Shown piece by piece: positions 56,016-64,000 of a stretch of 64,000 nucleotides of DNA; the stretch's first letter is position 1; every line of letters starts with the position of its first letter. Source of the DNA: Daedaleopsis sinensis. Taxonomy: Eukaryota; Basidiomycota; Agaricomycetes; Polyporales; Polyporaceae. The position numbers were made by a program, and so were the translations under genes. The notes beneath the pieces are model-generated. The model was given only the letters and a program-made list of their open reading frames with translations, searched no databases and was not told the DNA's origin. Location of the stretch: NCBI GenBank assembly GCA_033807695.1, contig CM066300.1, forward strand, positions 4,340,001 through 4,404,000, read 5' to 3'.

Positions 56016-59000
56016 CTAGTCATCACCGAACATAATCTTGAGGTTCTCTATGCTGTCTGGGTCACTATCACGTTTACCCTTGAAGGCCTCTTTGACGATG
56101 GCAGTTTTCCGTTTCTGTATCTGCAGTATGCGGCCTTCGATCGTGCCAGACACCTAAGAGAAGCGCCAATGTGTATGAGCGAGAGATATGAGAAAAAGTG
56201 GCATACGACCGCGTACAATGAAATGGGTCACGTAGACCGTCTTGTCCTGCCCTATGCGGTGAACACGGTCGATAGCTGTGCACAGTCGTCAGGCAAGCTC
56301 CGTCTACTAATGTGCGAGGCAAGCACAAACCTTGGTTCTCCGTCGCTGCGTTCCACCAGCAGTCCATCTGTAATATTTCCAATTAGTGGAGGTCTTCTGA
56401 GACTGCAGGTCAGGCCTTGTTACTTGCCATGAAGACGTGATTCGCGTTCGTCAGCTAATACGCCAGGGAAAGAGTGAGTCGGTCATCTTGAACAATACGT
56501 CGAGAATAACGCACGTTGAGCCCGACTCCGCCGGCCTTGAGACTGATGATCATGACTTTAGCATCGCGAGAAGGGGCCTTGAAGCCCGATACGGCCTCAT
56601 TGCGCTTCTTGATGTCCATCGAACCATCGAACCGGAACCATGGAAGGTTTTCGCGCTCGAGCACAGCCTGGATGAGATCCAGAAACGATGTGAACTGGGA
56701 GAACACGACTGCGCGGAAGCATGGGTCCTGATCTCTCAGCCGTCCTTAACGAAGTCACGATGTCTCAGCAAAGTCATCACGGCGCAGTGATAGAAAGGAC
56801 GCCTACGGAGATGTTGTACAAGAGCCTCCAGTTTAGTCGAGGACCTGAAGTCGTTCCGCCTCAACATGACCGTCGACGACGGTGGCAGGGTATCGTCGCT
56901 TGCTTTGTCGGGGTTGTCTCTAGCTTTCTGCTTGGTACGCACGATCTCAAGCAGGTCGCATTCCTAAGGGTCGCCATTAACGCTATCATCGTGTAGCCTT
57001 GTGAAAAAACCTACCTTCACGGGGCCACGGGAACATGTCGGACACTTGCCGTCTTCGCCTTTCTCCCGACACTTCTCTATAAACGCGACGATGCAGTCTT
57101 TGCAACTATGGGAAGGAACAGACGGTGTCTGTTAGCATTACTGCCCTGAAATCGGTCATGCTGAGGGCTTACCACTGGTGCATGCAATCTGGAAGGATTA
57201 TCGGGGTCTCCATCACGTCAAAACATATGGGACATTCTGCGTCCTCATCCTGCCCGAGGTTTGCCAATACTCCTTCGACGTAAACTTTGCTGTCGCCCGC
57301 CGTGTTCTCGCCCTCGCCGAAACGTTTGATGAGGTCCTGAACGTCGACCGCACCGCTACTGCTTGGTGATGCCTTGGATTGTGCGACGTTGTCGTTGTTC
57401 GTCAACACTAAGTTGGGGTGTAGCACAGCGCGACGGAGCCTAGCGTTTGTCAGTCAGCACTCACCCGCCTCACACATAGGCAATCCACGACATACCGCAT
57501 GAGCATCGCAAGGATGTGTGTGTAATTACGACTGACAAGACCCTTCTCATTCAGGTGTTCAAAGTCCTTCTTTGCATCGGAGTAGAGTGAGTCGTAGATC
57601 TTGCGCTCCAGAGGTGAGAACTCCAAGTGTTCGATGGTAATCTGTGCCCACTAGTCAGCGTTGCCCAACACCGCGTGATAGGCGGAGATATACCTCTTTC
57701 GGAGGCAATTGTACAATTCTCTTGCCATCCGAGTCTAGCATATCCTTCTCGCGCCGCAAGAGAATGCTCTCCAGGATGATTTGGACAACCTCGACAGCTT
57801 TGCGATCCCGCGCGAGGAAAGGCAGAGTGATGAACCTGCGTACAGGGCGTGAACGAACAGTTCGATGGCGGACACCGTTACACTCACGAGCGAAAGAACG
57901 TGTAGTTCGACCAAGGCGTGAAGTCCAAGAACTTCCTGCAGGTATAATCAGTCACTTGGCCTCCAAACTGGCAGAACTGACGACTTGCAAGAGAGAGTAT
58001 AGGTCCTCTAGTCGATTGACAATAGGTGTGCCAGTGACAGCCCAACGCCTTCGTGCACGAAGAGCGCATACAGCCTTCGCAGTCTTACTATTTCGAGATT
58101 TGCAATGATGAGCTTCGTCTAGCACGACCCCTGCAACTTGGTTAGTCTTTTCCTGCGCGACACACGTGAATAGCGACTCACGAAGCCAGTCGACTGCGAA
58201 GTTACAAATTGTTAGCCACGCATTCGAAACCTCGCAAAGGCACGGAACTCACTTTCGAAGACAGACGACGATTGTTTCTCGTGTTTAGCATGCTCCGATA
58301 CCAAAGTCCCATACGATGTAATCACAACTGGAATAGCGGCATCGTTGTCAATTGCGGAGTCAAGGTCCAACCTATTCTGTCCGTGCCATACGAGAACCTT
58401 GAAGGTGTCCGGCTTGCTCGACCGCTGCAGCTCTTCGGCCCACTGTGCGAGGAGAGAAGTCGGTGCGACAATTAATGTCGACGCGGGACCTTTACGCTGC
58501 TGGTGAGCGTCAGACTTGGAAACGACGCGGAACACATTGTTGAGCCTGAGTTGCTTCGCTTTCGAAGAAGGGGCGGGTTCAACGTCTGCGACTGGCTCAG
58601 GAGCACGAGCGGTCTGTATAAGTGCCGAGAGCATGATGGTCTTGCCCATACCCACTGTGATGCGCGTCAGCTCTTGTCACCCTAAGCGTCGTCTAGCACG
58701 TACTCTCTGTAAAATGATGCCAGTAAAATATAGGTTGTCAGTCGCAGAGATAGCATACAGACGCGTATTGAAGAAATATTACCGTCACTGAAATAAGGTG
58801 AATCAGTGGGAGGTACAGAGCAAATATTCGATTGAGCTCACGCAAGTATTCCTCCTTTGCACTTTCTCTCAGCCTTTGGGAACTCCAGACTGAGCTCGCC
58901 CGAATATTCATTGAAGTAAAACGATCGCTCTTCGGCAGTTAGATCTATCATGTCCTGGTTTGGGTCGAGCGGAAAGACATATCTGGAACGAACATAAGCC

Positions 59001-60588
59001 GTTCGTAAACGATAACAAGCGAGAAGAGGAAGCCTTACTCTTTCCACAACGGATGCATGGATTGGGCCTCGCGTGCAGAAGATGCTCCTGTCTCAACGGA
59101 ATGCATCCATCTTGTAGTCCGTCAACATATGATCAACAAATTGACACTAGCGGGCATCGCGTACAGCAAAGCTTGCTTCTGGTAGCCTCTAAGTTGTAGC
59201 GTGAATGTATCTGTCGGCTCCATCTCTCCAAGTTTGCTATCGTTTTCCTGAGCTCTATCAAACGATTAGTATCGCTGTATGCGCGCCGTGTGTTGATAAC
59301 AAGAACACACTTCTTGTAAATGAGGTTTATCTGTTCCTCCGTGATGTCTCCCTCTCCGTCGTCATCTTCAGCATTGCCCGATGCCGTCTGCTTAGCAGTC
59401 GCACTAGGGCGTTGCGTCAATAGCTCTAGATCTTGTTGGTTCAGCTTGCCGCTGTTCTTGATAGCGTTACTCCTGCGAGGCTTCAGGTTGATTCGCTTGA
59501 ACAAGTTGATGAGCGAGCGTTTTCGTTCCCTGAGGATTTGTTCCGCTTCTGTTTCTTGTCCCTCGTTGAACATTGGCTTAGCAGCGTTTTCCTCCGAGGA
59601 TAGCTTGGGTGAACGGAAAGCAGAAGGCATCATGTACACGGACAATGAGAGAATCAAGTCCGCGCCTGTCGAGAGCTTGGCCGGGCATTCCACCATCGTG
59701 CACTTCCGGAACTCCACAATATCTGCGCACTTCGTACTCAGAGAGATAAGCATTGTGCTGGAGAGAGACCTACCAAGGTCTAGTAATCGAGATACCCACG
59801 ATGCGACGTCTTGTGGTAGACGACCGAACTCTAGTACTGCATTAGCGTCTTCGGCGCATTACTGTAATAGGATACAAACCAAATCCTCTCGAGTTGGTGA
59901 TACGGACCACGGTATCCTGTTTCTTTTTTGTTGTAGGCTTGGCCGGCGCAGGCTTCAGCATGTTCGCGATGGTAAGCTGCTTCTTCCCGTCCTTTCCTTT
60001 CTCCTTCTTGGCTACTTTCTTTGGAGGGGGCGGTTTCTCGTGCTCATCACGTTCTATTCGAATCTCATCGTTCGGTTTGATGTAGCCAGTACCTTTCACC
60101 GTGCTCCAAGCGTTGTCGACAAGGAAGTATCCGAGATACATTGAGTCAGATTCCAAGGGGGCATCATGCAGTACAGGGGAGACCTTGCGTCGCTTCAAAG
60201 GGGGTCCCTCGGAATGCTTGCATTCAGGAGCAGGCGAAGGGGAAGACGGGCGTGAGGCGATAAGCCTAGAGGACGTACTCGATGGGCTTGAAGTCCGAGG
60301 TACGTCTACGAACTCCGGCATCTCCACGTCTAGGTTCACGAGTGCGTCATCATCAATATCGAATATCTCCGTGATGCCTGCGCGTTTGTAGTGTATAGGC
60401 TCGTCCTCATCGCTGTCGGCGAAGAAAAGCGGCCGTTGGGTGGGAGAACGCGGGCGGTCAAGCGTAGTGTCTGTCGAGTCCACTGCCGGATCTTCCATGA
60501 GTTCGTCGACGTTTTGAGTAGTCGTCGACCGAGTGTCTTCATCATCAGAGCCAGCAAAAAACATTGAGCGTTCGCCCTCCATAGCCAT
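56016..60588 (-). CDS. Rad5/HLTF-type SNF2 helicase and RING ubiquitin ligase
   Basis: Rad5 polyubiquitinates PCNA and remodels stalled forks in error-free damage tolerance. Domain order on the minus strand: acidic N-terminus ([20 protein letters not shown]), HIRAN domain ([20 protein letters not shown] and [16 protein letters not shown]), SNF2 ATPase ([20 protein letters not shown] split by an intron; [50 protein letters not shown]), an embedded C3HC4 RING ([20 protein letters not shown], then [12 protein letters not shown] and GKCPTC), and the helicase C domain ([46 protein letters not shown]), ending [20 protein letters not shown]. Length and order match Rad5. Many short introns; start at 60588 is the first ATG before the acidic region. 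Confidence 0.9.
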
Positions 60589-60853
60589 GATGAGCGAGAG
60601 TCTGGGACAGGGGGATAGCTGCAGAGAAGATCAGCTTGTCTGACGCGTCGAGTCGCGTCGCATAATGGCAGCCACAGACGCGGACCCGACGCGTCAACAA
60701 AGCCAAATACCAGTACCGCCCAACGTCCGTCCCTGATAGGAAGGTATCTCCCACGGGTACTGAAGCACTTTCGGAATTCAATCGAAGTAGCGGATCGTAA
60801 GGCTCGCTCTACTCCATCTCTTTGCTCTCTATTTTCCTCCCTTCCCATTCAAA
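60589..60853. promoter_or_regulatory. Divergent promoter of RAD5-like gene and CCT7
   Basis: 265 bp between divergent start codons. A pyrimidine-rich stretch (CTCTTTGCTCTCTATTTTCC) precedes the CCT7 start, common upstream of highly expressed fungal genes. Confidence 0.35.
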
Positions 60854-62952
60854 ATGCAGCGGGGACTTCCCATGGTATATCTACTAATCCATTTTTTCTG
60901 CTTTGGAAACTTACCAGTTTGCAGCAACCCACCGTGGTTCTTCTCAAGGAGGGCACGGACACCTCGCAAGGAAAGCCTCAGCTCCTCTCCAACATTTCGG
61001 CATGTCTCGCAATCTCGGAGACCCTCGCTAGTACCCTTGGTCCCCGCGGGATGGATAAATTGATTGTGAACGAGCGTGGAGAGGCTCAGATTACGAACGA
61101 TGGTGCGACAATCCTGAAGCTTTTGGACATCGTACACCCTGCCGCGCGTACCCTCGTGGACATCGCTCGCGCTCAAGACGCCGAAGTTGGAGATGGTACT
61201 ACAACTGTCGTCCTTCTGGCTGCACAGCTTTTGAAGGAGGTTCGTGGCTACATCGAGGAGGGTGTGAGCCCGCACATCATCATGAAGGGTTTCAGGAAAG
61301 CTTCAGACCTGGTAAGCGCTCTTCAATATCCATAGATCGTACAGTCTTTGTTTGAAGTGGTGCATGGAGGGGGACATGTCCCAAAACTTCAACCAAGGTG
61401 CATTCGGACCAACGATCTATCGTGACACAGATACCTCCACTTGGTCCCCGCGACGGTCGCGCATTTGTCTGAACGTTTTCTAATTCACGTGATGTGCAGG
61501 CTGCAGAACACATCAAGTCCGTCCAAATCACGGTAGACAAATCAGACCCCGAGTACGTCACTCTCAAGTATCATTGTCCACGTACTTGAACTTACTGGAG
61601 GTTTGCAGACAGTTCCGATCTCTTCTCCTAAAGTGCGCCTCGACGTCAATGTCGTCCAAGCTGATCCACTCCGAGAAACCGTTCTTCTCGAACATGGTGG
61701 TGGACGCGGTTCAGTGCCTCGACCAAGAAGACCTCAACGAGAACCTGATAGGCGTGAAGAAGATCCCTGGTGGTGGCATGCAGGACTCGCTTCTTGTCCA
61801 AGGTGTCGCCTTCAAGAAGACTTTCACTTACGCAGGCGCCGAACAGCAACCAAAATCTTTCCGTGACCCTCTCGTCCTCTGTCTGAATGTTGAATTGGAG
61901 TTGAAAGCGGAGAAAGACAACGCAGAGGTTCGCGTCGAGCAAGTGTCCGATTATCAGGCAATCGTCGACGCCGAGTGGGAAATCATCTACCGCAAGTTGG
62001 AGGCCATCGAGAAGACGGGAGCCAAGGTCGTTCTCAGCAAGCTCCCGATCGGCGATCTTGCGACTCAATGGTTCGCGGACCGCGACATCTTCTGCGCGGG
62101 TCGTGTGCCCGCAGACGACTTGAATCGTGTCGTTCAGGCTGTCGGTGGCTCCATACAGTCGACGTGCTCCGACATCAAGCGTGAGCACCTCGGGACTTGT
62201 GGATACTTTGAGGAGAAGCAGATTGGCGGGGAGCGGTACAACCTGTTCACGGAATGTCCGAAAGCCAAGACATGTACCCTCATCCTCAGGGGTGGCGCAG
62301 AGCAGTTCATCGAGGAGGTCGAGCGAAGTCTTCACGATGCCATCATGGTGGTGAAGCGCGCAGTGAAAAACGGCGACATTGTAGCTGGCGGAGGCGCCAT
62401 CGAGGTACGCTTAGTCGTGTGCCATCTCTAGGCACTAGCTGACTGTCAATGTCGGGGATAAACAGTTGGACCTATCCTCGCGCATTCGCAAGCACGCCCT
62501 GTCCATTCCCGGAAAGCTCCAGCTGGTGATGATTGCGTTTGCTAAAGCGTTAGAGGTCATTCCGCGTCAAATTTGCGACAACGCCGGTCTGGACTCCACC
62601 GACATCCTGAACAAGCTGCGCATGAAGCACGCGAACGGCGAAAAGTGGTTCGGCGTGGATGTTGACGGCACGGACGGCATCAGGAACAACTTCGACGCGT
62701 TCGTGTGGGAGCCGAGTCTCGTGAAGCTGAATGCTATCAGCAGCGCGACGGAGGCTGCGTGCTTAATTCTGAGCGTCGACGAGACCGTGCGTGCACCACA
62801 AAGCGAAGCGGTACGTCACATTGATCCCCTGTGTATTTGAACGCGAGGCTCACGGAATCTGTTACGTATAGCAACAAGGAGGGCCGAAACTGCCTCCCGG
62901 CGCGGCACAACGGGCACTCCGGGGCAGGGGACGTGGGATGCCAAGGCGGTGA
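60854..62952 (+). CDS. T-complex chaperonin CCT eta subunit (CCT7)
   Basis: Subunit of the cytosolic ring chaperonin CCT/TRiC that folds actin and tubulin. Exons 60854-60874, 60925-61311, 61500-61552, 61609-62404, 62466-62810 and 62872-62952 give 560 residues, the normal size. Group II chaperonin motifs: [49 protein letters not shown] (nucleotide binding and catalytic Asp), [18 protein letters not shown] (eta-type), [32 protein letters not shown], and [17 protein letters not shown]. The tail [11 protein letters not shown] matches the Arg/Gly-rich eta tail. Exon 1 is only seven codons. Confidence 0.93.
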
Positions 62953-63336
62953 GGGAAGAGAAAGTCGGAATTGCGAATGTGTAGATGTATCGGTATCGCT
63001 CTCACACTTTCTGCGCTCGACTTATCGGCTTCCAAGCCGTATCGCCTGAACATTCTCCTCTCCTGAAATAGCCACCGGATGTAACAGTCACGCATTGCAC
63101 CGCGTGACATGGCAAGTATCCATTGGTGAACACTTCGCTAAGGGAGGTAATGTCGCCATCCTCATGTCGGAGTACGCAATCCTCTCATCCTCCCCTATCC
63201 ATGGCCCATATCCCCACACGATGTCGGCAAGCTGATATCATCCAGGTCCTACTGCTCCTGCGGTAGCAATATAATAACTTCATTAGTCGGCGAAGGATGT
63301 GAACGTTGCAGCTCACCTCTCTCAGGTTTCGCCGCG
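62953..63336. other. Intergenic between CCT7 and the MFS transporter
   Basis: 384 bp; holds the CCT7 3' UTR and transporter promoter. A short AT-rich run (GCAATATAATAACTTC, 63266-63281) lies about 55 bp before the next start codon. Confidence 0.45.
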
Positions 63337-64000
63337 ATGTCGACAGTTCCCACCAAGACCTTCGACAGCAAAGGAGAATCGGACGGCTCGGACTCGGACT
63401 CCTTCAAGGGTGCCCTCAGTCCGACGGATAGTGTTCGAGAAGTCCCCACGCTCGGCGCACCCATCTCGACACAGGCGCCCACGTTTTGGCGTCGGAGCAA
63501 ACACGAACTCGACTCGGTCGCTACACAACCGTCCGTCTTCGATGACCCTGTCACGCTCGAGATCTACCGTCCACCCGCGGTCTGGGAGAATGTGCACCGC
63601 TTCGACCCATCGGCTCGGTGGACCTGGCGTGAAGAATACGTGAGTCCTTCTTGCTTCGAAGGACTCCAAGCACTAAAGTGGTCTTCGTTAGCGAATTGTT
63701 CGTAAGATCGACCTTCTGATCATGGTTTGGGCATGCATCATGTTCTTCAGCCTCGACCTCGACCGGTCGAACCTTTCCCAGGCGAACACTGACAACTTCT
63801 TGGGCGACCTCGGTCTCACTACGAACGACTTCAACCTTGGCAACACGCTCTTCAAGGCAAGTCTAATCTCGGAATTGCGTGATAAAGTTGTACTAACCCG
63901 GTAACAGTTATGCTTCTTGATTGCAGAGCTACCTTCGCAGCTCGTCTCGAAGCGTGTCGGACCCGACATCTGGATCCCTAGTCAGGTAAGTGCACACCCG
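63337..64000 (+). CDS. MFS transporter, allantoate permease (Dal5-like) family, 5' part
   Basis: Partial: the gene continues beyond the window. The first 90 residues are a charged, Ser-rich cytoplasmic N-terminus. The conserved start of the anion:cation symporter family follows: [51 protein letters not shown], and after an intron [20 protein letters not shown] and IWIPSQ. The DRSNLSQA motif after helix 1 and the E-x-P-S pattern in helix 2 are typical of Dal5/Tna1-like carriers of small organic anions such as nicotinate or ureides; the substrate cannot be told. A donor GTAAGT lies at about 63986. Confidence 0.88.

Noticed and set aside
1..64000. CRISPR arrays, riboswitches or bacterial operons
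   Set aside because: Spliceosomal introns and eukaryotic families throughout; no regularly spaced repeats found.

Overview
The window is nuclear DNA from a filamentous basidiomycete, most likely a wood-decaying agaricomycete (Polyporales-like). Supporting signs are genes split by many 40-70 nt GT-AG introns, micro-exons, GC-rich coding sequence, a PacC/Rim101 regulator, a Zn2Cys6 regulator, a laccase beside a GH3 beta-xylosidase, a Tad1-like LINE, and no bacterial-style operons. The genus cannot be read from sequence alone.

Layout, left to right. 0-7.6 kb is dense housekeeping sequence: a GRWD1/Rrb1 ribosome-assembly WD40 protein (+), a PA28-gamma proteasome activator (-), and TAF1 of TFIID (+). 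7.6-12.8 kb is gene-poor and carries diverged copies of an unrecognised minus-strand sequence. 12.8-15.5 kb is a PacC/Rim101 pH regulator with three zinc fingers and three YPxL motifs. 16.1-22.5 kb is an apparently full-length non-LTR retrotransposon bounded by an exact 12-bp target-site duplication; its ORF2 has a +1 frame break at a T7 run. It landed 20 bp beyond the stop codon of an F-box protein gene (-). 25.4-28.0 kb holds a conserved fungal protein and a myosin regulatory light chain.

29.4-34.0 kb is a tandem cluster of Ayr1-like short-chain dehydrogenases: two readable genes flank two decayed copies and a small inverted-repeat element with 10-bp flanking direct repeats. A CTD phosphatase FCP1 (+) lies divergently next to it. 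At 38.3-40.7 kb a basic-secretory-protein family metallopeptidase gene is split by a 1461-bp long-terminal-inverted-repeat element with an exact 9-bp target-site duplication. Removing the element and one duplicate leaves an intact reading frame of about 224 codons, so the insertion looks recent.

41-46 kb is a convergent pair of secreted lignocellulose enzymes: GH3 beta-xylosidase (+) and laccase (-). 46.2-51.2 kb has no gene I can support well. 51.2-53.1 kb is a divergent pair of transcription factors (bHLH and Zn2Cys6) sharing about 200 bp of promoter. Then come a small secreted/membrane protein, a tRNA-Leu(AAG) with an intron, the Rad5-type helicase/ubiquitin ligase (-), chaperonin CCT7 (+), and the 5' part of an allantoate-permease-like MFS transporter that runs off the window.

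Exon structures for PA28-gamma, PacC, the F-box protein, the conserved fungal protein, the light chain, the Zn2Cys6 protein, CCT7 and the interrupted metallopeptidase were worked out by hand, and each sums to a whole number of codons. Other multi-exon genes are given as gene spans. All function calls rest on recognising motifs by eye; no database search was run.
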